DNA of 64,000 nucleotides, taken from positions 482,292-546,291 of the forward strand of contig OZ223296.1 of the NCBI GenBank assembly GCA_965140695.1. The letters run 5' to 3'. The position numbers and the translations under genes are program-made. The notes under the pieces are model-generated. The model was not told the DNA's origin and ran no database searches. It saw only the letters and a list, made by a program, of their open reading frames with translations. The stretch's first letter is position 1; every line of letters begins with the position of its first letter. This DNA is from Amphritea sp965140695 (GTDB lineage Bacteria; Pseudomonadota; Gammaproteobacteria; Pseudomonadales; Balneatricaceae). Shown here in pieces: positions 44,986 to 53,731 of the stretch.

Positions 44986-45627
44986 CTAGCGGTTTAATAT
45001 ACCCTGCACTAAAGGGTGAAGCGAGCGTGCGAGCTGTTGATGTTGATCCAGATCCAGATGGATACCGTCGATCTTACTGGCGCTGATAACAGTGCCAGCA
45101 TCAAAGAAATCACACTGAGTCTCTGCGGCGACTTTTTTCAGTGCCTCATTAAACCCTTTGCACTTTTCTTCAGCCCCTCTGAACTTAGCAGCAATACGGC
45201 CTTTCGGTTCGATAATCGGGGGCGGGCATACGATTAAAATGTCGGGCACCGGCATGCCGGGCTCTATCGGTGCCTGGCGAATAGTCTGTACCATCGTAGC
45301 AACGCCCTGAGCGGCTTCCGCAGCGGTAAAAACATGCGGGCTTTGAAAATCATTATTGCCCAGCATAATGATAACCAGTTCAAGCGGGGAGTTAATTTCG
45401 ATGGTCTGCTGCAGGCCCTGGACGCCGTTACGCCCGGGTTTAAACGGATCGTTGAGTACCGTCCTGCGGCCATTAAGACAATCCTCAATAACCCTTATTT
45501 GCGGAGCATTCTGGCAGAGCAACTGCTCGAGTTTTCCGGGCCAGCGCTGATCAGACTGAAAGCGCTCACGTGTATCGGGGATAATTCCCCAACTAAGAGA
45601 GTCTGAGTAAACCAGAATCTGTTTCAC
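44986..45627 (-). CDS. SGNH/GDSL hydrolase
   Basis: 213 aa. The four blocks of the family are visible: YSDSLSWG (block I, nucleophile Ser), a Gly in LNGRRT, GNNDF (block III) and DGIHLD (block V with Asp and His). An esterase or lipase-like activity is expected; the substrate is unknown. No signal peptide, so cytoplasmic. Confidence 0.9.
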   Translation of the reverse strand: MKQILVYSDSLSWGIIPDTRERFQSDQRWPGKLEQLLCQNAPQIRVIEDCLNGRRTVLNDPFKPGRNGVQGLQQTIEINSPLELVIIMLGNNDFQSPHVFTAAEAAQGVATMVQTIRQAPIEPGMPVPDILIVCPPPIIEPKGRIAAKFRGAEEKCKGFNEALKKVAAETQCDFFDAGTVISASKIDGIHLDLDQHQQLARSLHPLVQGILNR

Positions 45628-45711
45628 CGGGCGTCTCCTGAGTGTTAATTAAGAAAGCGCCTGTTGAATAAGCGCTCTATTCATGGACAAAGGTCAGACT
45701 CACGACCTGCT

Positions 45712-46374
45712 TTATTCCTGAAAATGAATCTGACTGTTAAAGGCGATAATAACCCGATCTTTCTGGCTGAAATAGGGCATCGCTGCATGTTTCAGGTAAG
45801 AGGGGAATATAACGACCTGACCTTCAACGGCGGCGAAATCCCAGCTGCCGGTGCCGTTCAGATAGGCGGTACCGGCATCGAGATATTGGTCAGCACCATG
45901 GCGGGGGTCATAGAAACGGTTGATGCCGTTACGGCTCTGGATGTCACACTCGCCCGCATCGACGTAGTAGATACCACACCAGGAGCAGTTGGGGTGGGCA
46001 TGGGTGTCATGATAACCACCGTTCTCCGTGACATGAAACCAGGACTCGATAATATCAGCACGGGCCTGCGCGCCTTCTGGCCAGAACGGTTCATTAACGG
46101 CACTGGCGACGGTGACCAGCATATCTTCAATAAAACCGCGCAGCTCGGTAATAACCGGTTCTGATCGTTGCAACAGATCGAGGGTGCTTTCATAGAGTGC
46201 GTGTTTGGCGGTAGGCGCAACCTCGCTCTCTATGGCAAGTTGTTGCTTGTCCCGTAATTCATAGATTAGCGCTAACAGGGGGCCGCGGATGGTGTTGTGC
46301 AGAGGGTTCTGCACCGTGAACATCTGGGTTTCCCAAACACTGCTGTCTTCTATAAGAATATCTTGCTGATCCAT
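45712..46374 (-). CDS. Putative 2-oxoglutarate-Fe(II) oxygenase (TIGR02466-like)
   Basis: 220 aa. A double-stranded beta-helix oxygenase: HDTHAHPNCSWCGIYYVD holds the first His and acidic/His ligands, and LKHAAMPY with RVIIAFNSQI gives the distal His and the Arg for 2-oxoglutarate. Members of TIGR02466 have no established substrate. The upstream ribosome site is weak. Confidence 0.82.
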   Translation of the reverse strand: MDQQDILIEDSSVWETQMFTVQNPLHNTIRGPLLALIYELRDKQQLAIESEVAPTAKHALYESTLDLLQRSEPVITELRGFIEDMLVTVASAVNEPFWPEGAQARADIIESWFHVTENGGYHDTHAHPNCSWCGIYYVDAGECDIQSRNGINRFYDPRHGADQYLDAGTAYLNGTGSWDFAAVEGQVVIFPSYLKHAAMPYFSQKDRVIIAFNSQIHFQE

Positions 46375-46409
46375 GGAATAAGTTCTTTTATCCGTGCTTG
46401 TATCGATGT

Positions 46410-46652
46410 CTATTTGGGGGCGTTAAGTATGTTCAGCAGCGCGTGTGCCTGATCTGCCGCTTCATGTCCCAGCGGGGTCAGATAGCCACCGTCAAACAGC
46501 GTAATCAGCTTTTTATCAAACAGGCGTTGTGTCGCATTCACCAGCTCTGGCGCGGCGATGTCATGATGTACTTTGAGCCCCTGATGGTCACTGCTTTGGC
46601 TAAAGCGAATGAGCATATTGATCTCTTCCTGAATGTCATTTGTTAACGGCAT
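46410..46652 (-). CDS. TIGR02647-family protein
   Basis: 80 aa. A winged-helix-like small protein of pseudomonads and relatives (EEINMLIRFSQSSDHQGLKVHHDIA, ITLFDGGYLTPLGHEAADQAHALLNIL). Sometimes labelled DNA-binding, without proof. The ATG at 46652 has GGAGAA seven bases before it, so the longer upstream frame is not used. Confidence 0.88.
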   Translation of the reverse strand: MPLTNDIQEEINMLIRFSQSSDHQGLKVHHDIAAPELVNATQRLFDKKLITLFDGGYLTPLGHEAADQAHALLNILNAPK

Positions 46653-46853
46653 GTTGTTATTCTCCAGCTGCTTCTCATATTTCCCACACATTGGCACAGG
46701 ATAACGGCAAGGTACAGAGGTGTGAGGGAATAAATATGCGGGTTATTGATTTGAGGCGGATTTTTAAAAAGGGCTGGTTGCCAGACAGGCAATGGTTTGG
46801 GTTTTATTGAGCAACGAGTAACCAGCCAGGTTATTGGTGATGGTCCGAGATCA

Positions 46854-47249
46854 GGATTACTGGTGCGCAGAGAGCGCACAACGTTGTCTTCGTTCGCAGG
46901 CTCACTGCGACTCGAACCACCTTCGTTGGCCCGAACGTACGGCACTGACAAATGATTAAAATAAAAACACTAGGCGGTAAAGCTGCGGGCATCTGGTTGG
47001 ATTACCGTTGCGCAGAAAGCGCGCAACGTTGTCTTCGTTCGCAGGCTCACTGCGACTCGAACCACGTCGGTGGTTCTCACCCACCCCTTGCCCATAGATT
47101 TCAGATACAAAAAAGCCCCGCGGTAAAGCTGCGGGCATCTGGTTGGATTACCGTTGCGCAGAGAGCGCGCAACGTTGTCTTCGTTCGCAGGCTCACTGCG
47201 ACTCGAACCACCTTCGTTGGCCCGAACGCACGGCACTGACAAACGATTA
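46854..47249 (-). repeat. Three tandem ~146-bp repeats downstream of tRNA-Tyr
   Basis: Units B (46975-47065) and C (47121-47211) match at 90 of 91 bases, offset 146. Units A (46865-46958) and C (47156-47249) match at 91 of 94, offset 291. Each has, on the minus strand, GGTTCGAGTC, close to the tRNA T-arm GGTTCGAATC, and a stem-loop GTTGCGC/GCGCAAC (weaker in A). Units are linked by a terminator-like GCCCCGC/GCGGGGC-type piece. The array lies on the transcript side of tRNA-Tyr. The remaining 200 bp toward the TIGR02647 gene show nothing. Confidence 0.88.
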
Positions 47250-47298
47250 AAAACAAAAATGCCCCGCGATAAAGCTGCGGGGCATTTTTGTTTTTAAT
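47246..47298. terminator. Very long terminator hairpin after tRNA-Tyr
   Basis: Perfect 22-bp arms at 47246-47267 and 47277-47298 with a 9-base loop; the core is GCCCCGC with A- and T-rich flanks on both sides, so it works in either direction. It begins four bases past the tRNA CCA end. Confidence 0.93.
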
Positions 47299-47302
47299 GC
47301 GA

Positions 47303-47386
47303 TGGTGGTGGGGGGTGGATTCGAACCACCGAAGCTCGCGCGTCAGATTTACAGTCTGATCCCTTTGGCCACTCGGGAACCCCACC
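47303..47386 (-). tRNA. tRNA-Tyr (GTA)
   Basis: 84-nt class II tRNA. The 5' end GGTGGGG (47386) pairs with CCCCACC, then A and an encoded CCA (ending 47303). The anticodon GTA is complementary to 47350-47352 in the loop CTGTAAATC. The long variable arm and T-arm GGTTCGAATCC are present. Confidence 0.96.
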
Positions 47387-47399
47387 ACAAGGAGCGCGT

Positions 47400-47428
47400 A
47401 TACTATTGATTTGTTACTCCGCTGTAAA
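47400..47428 (-). promoter_or_regulatory. Promoter of tRNA-Tyr
   Basis: On the minus strand TTTACA (47428-47423), a 17-bp spacer and TAGTAT (47405-47400), followed by a GC-rich stretch before the tRNA start, as in stringently controlled stable RNA promoters. Confidence 0.75.
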
Positions 47429-47629
47429 GCCGGATAATCAATCTTTTTTCATACTATCTGCGTTCTTTTAGACCATTATCAAAATTTATGGCGATTCAAT
47501 TTTTAATTAAAATTATTCTTATTTTTGACTATTTTTCTGCAGGGCCGATGGCACGGGCGTCTGCGCAATTTTTACCGTTTGACTACACCCATAAAAGGCC
47601 AAAATCAAGTATTGTAATTAAGTTGTTTA

Positions 47630-47676
47630 TCACTATATTTAGTGCCTGAAGTTTGGGTGCGCACAACATATAGTGT
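47630..47676 (+). promoter_or_regulatory. Tandem NrdR boxes upstream of nrdAB
   Basis: TCACTATATTTAGTGC (47630-47645) and GCACAACATATAGTGT (47661-47676) match the 16-bp NrdR consensus acaCwAtATaTwGtgt at 13 and 14 positions. They start 31 bp apart, three helical turns, the spacing needed by NrdR, which represses nucleotide reductase genes when dATP is high. The rest of the 444-bp gap holds no gene. Confidence 0.88.
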
Positions 47677-47830
47677 GCTTGATGCAGGGTCAGCACAAGA
47701 GGCTGAGTCATCTGAGTGAGCATCAGGGAATTCGGGGGCTTGGGTGCCTGATAAGTCGAATTCCGCACTGAAAAGGTTCAGTTAAGAAACCTTGATAAAT
47801 CTGTTTTTTTTTCACATTTGGGAACGCAAA

Positions 47831-50095
47831 ATGCAGGACATATTGGTAACGAAACGGGATGGTCGTCAGGAAAAACTCGACCTTGAAAAAATTCACCGAG
47901 TCGTTATCTGGGCCGCCGATGGCCTTCAGAATGTCTCAGTTTCGCAGGTTGAACTGCAAGCGCATATTCAGTTTTACGATGGTATAAAGACCGCCGATAT
48001 CCATGAAACGCTGATCAAATCTGCAGCGGATCTGATCTCTGAAGATGCTCCCGATTATCAGTATCTGGCTGCTCGTCTGGCGATTTTCCACCTGCGCAAA
48101 CGTGCCTTTGATAGCTTTGAGCCTCCGCATCTTTTCGCCCATGTGACCGGTATGGTTGAGGCGGGTCGCTATGATAAACACCTGATTGAAGACTATAGCG
48201 AAGCTGAATTTAATCAGTTGAATGAATATATCGACCATGGTCGTGATATGAACTTCAGCTATGTGGCGGTGAAGCAGCTGGAAGGCAAGTATCTGGTTCA
48301 GAACCGGGTGACCCATGAGATCTTTGAGAGTCCTCAGATTCTCTATATGCTGGTATCCGCTTGTCTGTTTGCCAACTACCCGAGAGACACCCGACTGGAA
48401 TATGTCAGACGTTTCTATGATGCCTGTTCACTGTTTAAGTTGTCATTGCCTACGCCAATTATGGCCGGTGTGCGTACGCCGACCCGCCAGTTCAGTTCCT
48501 GTGTTCTGATTGAGTCCGGTGATTCGCTGGACTCTATCAACGCTACCGCCAGTGCGATTGTTAAATATGTCAGTCAGCGTGCGGGTATCGGTATTAACGC
48601 AGGCCGTATCCGTGCGCTGGGCAGCCCTATTCGTGGTGGCGAAGCGTTCCATACCGGTTGTATCCCGTTCTATAAGTATTTCCAGACGGCTGTAAAATCC
48701 TGCTCTCAGGGCGGTGTCCGCGGTGGTGCTGCGACACTGTTCTATCCACTATGGCATCTGGAAGTTGAGTCTCTGCTGGTATTGAAAAATAACCGGGGGG
48801 TAGAGGAAAACCGTGTACGCCACCTGGATTACGGTGTGCAGCTGAATAAGCTGATGTATACCCGCCTGATCAAAGGCGGTGATATCACGCTGTTCAGTCC
48901 CCATGAAGTGCCGGGGTTATATGATGCATTTTTTGCTGATCAGGAAGAGTTTGAACGTCTCTATCTGCAGTACGAACAGGACCCGTCAGTACGCAAGAAG
49001 ACTATCAAAGCCGTTGAGCTGTTTGGTATTCTGGCGTCAGAACGTGCATCTACCGGACGTATCTACATTCAGAACGTGGACCATTGTAATACTCACAGTC
49101 CTTTTGATTCTAAGGTTGCGCCGGTTAAACAGTCCAATCTCTGCCTTGAGATAGCACTGCCAACGAAGCCGATGAACGATATTAATGATCCTGAAGGTGA
49201 AATTGCGCTATGCACCCTGTCGGCCTTTAACCTGGGCGCACTGGAAAACCTGGATGAGCTGGAAAATCTGGCTGATCTGATTGTACGGGCGCTGGATAGT
49301 CTGCTGGATTATCAGGATTACCCGATTGAAGCTGCCCGAATAGCCTCGATGAACCGTCGTACGCTGGGGGTTGGCGTCACCAATTTTGCTTACTATCTGG
49401 CGAAAAATGGTGTGCGTTATTCAGACGGCTCTGCCAATGGTCTGGTTCACAAAACCTTTGAAGCGATTCAGTATTATCTGTTGAAGGCGTCTAATCAGCT
49501 GGCGAAAGAGCAGGGGCCTTGCAAGTTGTTCAAGGAAACGAATTACGCCAAAGGTATTCTGCCGACGGATACCTACAAGCGTGAAGTGGACGAGTTCTGT
49601 GATGAGCCGTTGCACTATTTCTGGGAAACCCTGCGTGAAGATATCCGTGAGTTCGGACTGCGTAACAGCACCCTGACCGCGTTGATGCCTTGCGAAACCT
49701 CTTCTCAGATTACTAACTCGACTAACGGTATTGAGCCTCCACGGGGCTATGTCAGCGTTAAAGCCAGTAAAGATGGCGTGATGAAGCAGGTGGTTCCGGA
49801 ATATGCTGAGTTGAAAGATGACTACGAACTGTTATGGCAGATTCCGAGCAATGAGGGTTATCTGCAGCTGGTGGGTATCATGCAGAAGTTTGTCGATCAG
49901 TCTATTTCGGCCAACACCAACTATGACCCTACCAAGTTCCCCGGTGACAAGGTACCGATGAAGCAGCTGCTGAAAGATCTGCTGACCGCTTATAAGTACG
50001 GTGTGAAAACCCTTTACTACCACAACACCCGGGATGGTGCGACCGATCAGCATGACGATATGAGTGGTTGCGAGAGTGGAGCCTGTAAGCTCTGA
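47831..50095 (+). CDS. nrdA: Class Ia ribonucleotide reductase alpha subunit
   Basis: 754 aa. Reduces ribonucleoside diphosphates to deoxy forms. Residues 1-95 hold the ATP cone (VTKRDGRQEKLDLEKIHR), the allosteric on/off site. Visible catalytic parts: SSCVLIES, the NLCLEI radical cysteine with its Asn and Glu partners, and the C-terminal shuttle pair CESGAC. ATG at 47831 after GGAACGC; the longer frame upstream has no site. nrdB follows 92 bp downstream. Confidence 0.97.
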   Translation: MQDILVTKRDGRQEKLDLEKIHRVVIWAADGLQNVSVSQVELQAHIQFYDGIKTADIHETLIKSAADLISEDAPDYQYLAARLAIFHLRKRAFDSFEPPHLFAHVTGMVEAGRYDKHLIEDYSEAEFNQLNEYIDHGRDMNFSYVAVKQLEGKYLVQNRVTHEIFESPQILYMLVSACLFANYPRDTRLEYVRRFYDACSLFKLSLPTPIMAGVRTPTRQFSSCVLIESGDSLDSINATASAIVKYVSQRAGIGINAGRIRALGSPIRGGEAFHTGCIPFYKYFQTAVKSCSQGGVRGGAATLFYPLWHLEVESLLVLKNNRGVEENRVRHLDYGVQLNKLMYTRLIKGGDITLFSPHEVPGLYDAFFADQEEFERLYLQYEQDPSVRKKTIKAVELFGILASERASTGRIYIQNVDHCNTHSPFDSKVAPVKQSNLCLEIALPTKPMNDINDPEGEIALCTLSAFNLGALENLDELENLADLIVRALDSLLDYQDYPIEAARIASMNRRTLGVGVTNFAYYLAKNGVRYSDGSANGLVHKTFEAIQYYLLKASNQLAKEQGPCKLFKETNYAKGILPTDTYKREVDEFCDEPLHYFWETLREDIREFGLRNSTLTALMPCETSSQITNSTNGIEPPRGYVSVKASKDGVMKQVVPEYAELKDDYELLWQIPSNEGYLQLVGIMQKFVDQSISANTNYDPTKFPGDKVPMKQLLKDLLTAYKYGVKTLYYHNTRDGATDQHDDMSGCESGACKL

Positions 50096-50187
50096 TTCTG
50101 TCGATGTAAAAGATTTCAGGCCGGTGGTTAACCCACCGGCAATCAGTTTTGCCATCCCTGTCAGCAGGGTAAGAGTATTGATGTAAC

Positions 50188-51318
50188 ATGCTATATTCAA
50201 CGTTTGATCCGACCTTCAATGATGCGACTAAAGAGCCAATGTTTTTCGGCCACAATGTTAACGTCGCCCGTTACGACAAACAGAAATACCCGATTATTGA
50301 AAAGCTGATTGAGAAGCAGCTGTCGTTTTTCTGGCGTCCGGAAGAGGTTGACCTGTCGACCGACCGTAAAGACTTTATGGCGATGCCGGAACATGAAAAG
50401 CATATCTTTCTCAGCAATCTGAAATACCAGACACTGCTGGACTCGGTACAGGGGCGCTCGCCGAATATCGCGTTTTTGCCTATCGTGTCGCTGCCAGAGC
50501 TGGAAACCTGGCTGGAAACCTGGTCGTTCAGTGAGACCATTCACAGCCGTTCCTACACCCATATTATTCGTAATATTCTGACCGAGCCGTCTGAAGTATT
50601 TGATGCGATCGTCACCAATGAAGAGATCGTAAAGCGGGCTCGCAGTGTCACCCGGCTGTATGATGAGCTGATCGAATTAACCAATGTTTACATGATTCAG
50701 GGACCTGGCGTACATACCATTAATGGGGAAACCTTTGATGTCAGTATGTATAACCTGAAGACGAAGCTGTACCTGACGCTGGTATCGGTGAATGTGCTGG
50801 AAGCGATTCGTTTCTACGTCAGTTTTGCCTGCTCTTTCGCGTTTGCTGAACGGGCCATCATGGAAGGTAACGCCAAAATTATTAAGCTGATTGCCCGTGA
50901 TGAAGCACTGCATCTGACCGGTACTCAGTTTATGCTGAATGTACTGGCGTCTGGGTCTGATGACCCTGAGTTCAAACAGATTGCCAGAGAGTGTCAGCCT
51001 CAGGTCTATGAAATTTTCCGGGAAGCGGCGCAGCAGGAAAAGGAGTGGGCGGAGTACCTGTTTCAGGATGGCTCTATGATCGGTCTGAATGCCCGTATTC
51101 TGTCAGACTATGTGGAATATATTACAAACGTGCGGATGAAAGCGCTGAATCTGGATGAGCTGTTTCCGGCTAAGCAGAATCCGCTTCCATGGATGAATGC
51201 CTGGTTGGTCAGCGACAATGTTCAGGTTGCGCCACAGGAAGCAGAGATCAGCTCGTATCTGGTAGGAGCAATCGATAATGAAATGGGTGAAGACGACTTC
51301 GACGGTTTCGACCTCTAA
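50188..51318 (+). CDS. nrdB: Class Ia ribonucleotide reductase beta subunit
   Basis: 376 aa, the same length as E. coli NrdB. It carries the diiron-tyrosyl radical. The radical tyrosine is in HSRSYTHIIRNI, iron ligands are seen in FSETIHS and RDEALHLT (Glu and His), and the C-terminal tail DDFDGFDL binds NrdA. ATG at 50188. Confidence 0.97.
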   Translation: MLYSTFDPTFNDATKEPMFFGHNVNVARYDKQKYPIIEKLIEKQLSFFWRPEEVDLSTDRKDFMAMPEHEKHIFLSNLKYQTLLDSVQGRSPNIAFLPIVSLPELETWLETWSFSETIHSRSYTHIIRNILTEPSEVFDAIVTNEEIVKRARSVTRLYDELIELTNVYMIQGPGVHTINGETFDVSMYNLKTKLYLTLVSVNVLEAIRFYVSFACSFAFAERAIMEGNAKIIKLIARDEALHLTGTQFMLNVLASGSDDPEFKQIARECQPQVYEIFREAAQQEKEWAEYLFQDGSMIGLNARILSDYVEYITNVRMKALNLDELFPAKQNPLPWMNAWLVSDNVQVAPQEAEISSYLVGAIDNEMGEDDFDGFDL

Positions 51319-51328
51319 GGAACCGGCC

Positions 51329-51595
51329 ATGTCAGGGATACCAAGAATAAAGGTCAATAATTTCAGTACCTTCTATTATCAGTATGAATATTCTCTACTG
51401 GACTCCATGGAGGCGCAGGAGATTCCTGTGTCTTACAACTGTCGTGGTGGCTACTGTGGCTGCTGTCGGGTGCGTTTACTCGAAGGCGAAGTCGAGGAGG
51501 TTCAGGACCCTTTATACGACACCGTAGGGGATGAAATTCTTGCCTGCTGTACCAAGCCTGTGTCTCACGTTGAGATTGAACTGCCTGAGGACTGA
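51329..51595 (+). CDS. yfaE: YfaE-type [2Fe-2S] ferredoxin for NrdB
   Basis: 88 aa. Plant-type ferredoxin with CRGGYCGCC and a later Cys in ACC. In E. coli YfaE, encoded right after nrdB as here, delivers electrons that maintain or rebuild the NrdB tyrosyl radical cofactor. The ATG at 51329 follows AAGGAACC; the gap after nrdB is 10 bp. Confidence 0.94.
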   Translation: MSGIPRIKVNNFSTFYYQYEYSLLDSMEAQEIPVSYNCRGGYCGCCRVRLLEGEVEEVQDPLYDTVGDEILACCTKPVSHVEIELPED

Positions 51596-52031
51596 TGTCC
51601 TGCTGTTATCGATTTGTCACTGCATCGCCGTGTCTTCCTCCCTGCCATGCAGTGATCGTTATACCCGACTCTTCAGGTAGAGTATTTAAAAGTTTTTAAC
51701 AGCTTAAAAAATACCCAGAGAGCCTGTGGATTGTGTTGTTCCGGAATCAATAAATAGCGCTCATTGTTGATATAGTCTTTTGTAAGTTATTGATAGTTAA
51801 GATGGTTGTTATTCTTTGATGCTTTTGTGAACAATGTGTTACAGCCCCCGTAGAATCGCCCCTGCAGACACTTACCAAAAAGTAATTCACTGAGTTATCC
51901 ACAAAATATGTGTATGACATAATGTCGTATCAAGCGTCGTTTATCGGCCTGAGTTAACTATCTTCTGCACTCTTTGCCAAACTCAGATAGAATGTCCTCC
52001 CCTTAGACTGTTCAACCCCAGGCCAGCACTG
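51596..52031. other. Intergenic region with a DnaA-box-like site
   Basis: 436 bp, no gene. TTATCCACA at 51895-51903 equals the strong DnaA box and overlaps a CACA-N5-TGTG dyad. The region probably holds the promoter for the DUF2986-VF530 pair; no clear terminator after yfaE was found. Confidence 0.5.
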
Positions 52032-52172
52032 ATGAACCGAAAGAAAAAGATTAACAGCATATTAAAGAAGCGTGCAAAGAAGGCTAATGCCAGGTTGCAC
52101 GTATCGTCAAAGCCGCGTTATATATCGAAAGATGAGCGCGCTAAAATGGAGTCTGGGGAAGTAGAGGCATGA
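52032..52172 (+). CDS. DUF2986-family small basic protein
   Basis: 46 aa: starts MNRKKKINSILKKRAKKANA, then SSKPRYISKDERAKME. This matches the DUF2986 pattern found in Vibrio, Shewanella and relatives. Very Lys- and Arg-rich, so it may bind nucleic acid or ribosomes (inference). Its stop codon overlaps the next ATG by four bases (ATGA). Confidence 0.85.
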   Translation: MNRKKKINSILKKRAKKANARLHVSSKPRYISKDERAKMESGEVEA

Positions 52173-52417
52173 CGGCTGAGCAGAAAAATAACCCTTTGCA
52201 CGGTGTAACGCTGCAGCAGATTGTCACCGATCTGGAAGCAGAGTATGGCTGGGAAGAGCTGGGACGGCGGATCAATATTCGCTGTTTTCAGAGTGACCCC
52301 AGTATAAAATCCAGCCTGAAGTTTTTACGTAAGACCCCCTGGGCCAGAGAAAAAGTAGAACAGCTGTGGATTCTGATGCAGGAGCGTAAGACTATCTGGC
52401 AGCGTCCAACCTCCTGA
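52169..52417 (+). CDS. VF530-family (DUF2132) DNA-binding protein
   Basis: 82 aa, full family length. NNPLHGVTLQQIV, YGWEELGRRINIRCFQSDPSIKSSLKFLRKTPWAREKVE is nearly the family consensus (quoted here in parts). A structure from Vibrio fischeri shows a small helical fold with DNA-binding features; function unknown. Translationally coupled to DUF2986. Confidence 0.94.
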   Translation: MTAEQKNNPLHGVTLQQIVTDLEAEYGWEELGRRINIRCFQSDPSIKSSLKFLRKTPWAREKVEQLWILMQERKTIWQRPTS

Positions 52418-53384
52418 TCTTTCTGCCAGCCTCTTATCTTCTCTGCTGTCACACAGCGCAGCGGCTTGTTCCGGGTCTGAACGCCCCCTGATAATATCTC
52501 AGCAGCCTGATATTTCGCTTGCAGTCTGTCTGCACCTCTTGTTGATGAGTCGGCCGCTAACTTTGTATAGCGGACGGGGTTATCAATTCTGCATCAATGA
52601 TCTGTTGTTTCTGCTGTTTTTGCTGTTTCAACCAGCCTTTCAGACCAGCTTTTAAAACCAGCCCTCAAAATAGAGAGAGCGGCTCCCGGTTGTATACATA
52701 ACAAATCACCGGGCGGATTAGTACAGGGCTCTTTCTGACTTTGATATGGACTGGCTGATACTGAGGTAGCTGATGTGGACAGGTTGCTGTTATTCACTGC
52801 TTTACCTGACACTAGCGTTGCAGAAACGGAGTCGGGATAAGAGAGTCCAGACCTTTTTTAAACAGAAAGATAGACAGATGTTTTTGTCTGGGGTCTGTTG
52901 TCAAGTGATACAAAAAAAGGTGTTAGTAACTACTTTCACTTCAACCATAGAAACGGTGGGTTTCATCAGATTGCAATATTTAATTCACAGTAAAAATAAT
53001 TTTTTTTAAGCCGGACTTAAAAATAAAATGAAAGTTATTAAAAAGTATATTGAATTAAGTAACTTATTGAAATTAAAGGAATAAAAATTGTTTGTTGTTT
53101 ATCTGAACGATTTGTTTCAGGGCCAATAACCATGCGTGTTTTAGCAATCTACCCCAATACTATTCACAGTTTTATCCACAGAAAATGTGCACAACTAGTA
53201 CGGTTGATAACTGCGTTACGATGAGTGAAATGTTGTTGTGCATTGGTGCTAAAAAGGAAGCTATATGACATGTTAATGATGAGTTTAACTGCTATGACCC
53301 CGGTCAATTCCTAATCCCTTTAAAGCGATTAAAGTGCAGTCGCTGCTGACGAACTGATTTGTCCGCAAAACCGTCGGAGGGGCT
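52418..53384. other. Gene-poor AT-rich stretch with a DnaA-box-like site
   Basis: 967 bp without a credible gene: open frames here lack ribosome sites, domains or sensible composition. The middle (52,890-53,100) is far richer in A and T than its neighbours. TTATCCACA occurs again at 53172-53180 with a near match (CTATTCACA) at 53160-53168, and overlaps a CACA-N5-TGTG dyad as at 51.9 kb. It may contain an unrecognised small RNA or a decayed gene. Confidence 0.5.
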
Positions 53385-53672
53385 ATGAAGTATACCCATG
53401 AAGATACTCTGGAAGTTGTTCGCTGGATCAATGAGCAGTTTGACCGCGATGGACATTTTCCTTCACGTTGTACACTGAATGAGTGTACAAACTATGGCAT
53501 AACTCTCCAGCACGTGAAGGCCTACAAGGATTGGACTAAGACTCCGTCTACCAGCGATGCGGTGGACAGTTGGGTGAGCCACTGGCTCAGTCCTGAGGAG
53601 ATAGATCAGCTGCGGGGCCGCTGCCAGAAAACAGAGACACTGCTGGTTCAGAGAGCGTCAGCAAAAGGCTAA
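53385..53672 (+). CDS. Small protein of unknown function
   Basis: 95 aa, not recognised. A strong ribosome site (CGGAGGGG) precedes the ATG. The protein is soluble, acidic to neutral, with two cysteines in the first third (SRCTLNECTNYG) and a Trp-rich end (WTKT, DSWVSHWLSPEE). It is convergent with nth, 59 bp apart. Confidence 0.7.
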   Translation: MKYTHEDTLEVVRWINEQFDRDGHFPSRCTLNECTNYGITLQHVKAYKDWTKTPSTSDAVDSWVSHWLSPEEIDQLRGRCQKTETLLVQRASAKG

Positions 53673-53731
53673 TGCAGCACGCTCTATGGGCTGCACAGAA
53701 GGGGTCAGGCTTAGGGCTGAATCAGACAGTT

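Noticed and set aside
46970..47242. Open frames of 90-100 codons on the minus strand in the tRNA-Tyr repeats (similar starts MSVPCVRANEGG and MSVPYVRANEGG)
   Set aside because: They are similar only because the DNA is repeated; no ribosome site, and the frames run through hairpins and, in one case, the tRNA. Kept only as part of the repeat finding.
46854..47249. CRISPR array
   Set aside because: Only three units of about 146 bp, not short repeats with spacers, and no cas genes.
46410..47390. tRNA-Tyr as an integration site of a genomic island
   Set aside because: The duplicated T-arm-like piece is short (about 10-13 bp), and there is no integrase or foreign gene block beside it.
47583..47768. 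61-codon minus-strand frame upstream of nrdA
   Set aside because: Covers both NrdR boxes and has no ribosome site.
52773..53009. 78-codon frame in the AT-rich gap, and a 72-codon frame opposite at 52594-52812
   Set aside because: No ribosome site, odd composition, no family resemblance.
51895..53180. Replication origin
   Set aside because: Only two full DnaA boxes 1.3 kb apart, with no dnaA, dnaN, gidA or parAB genes nearby.
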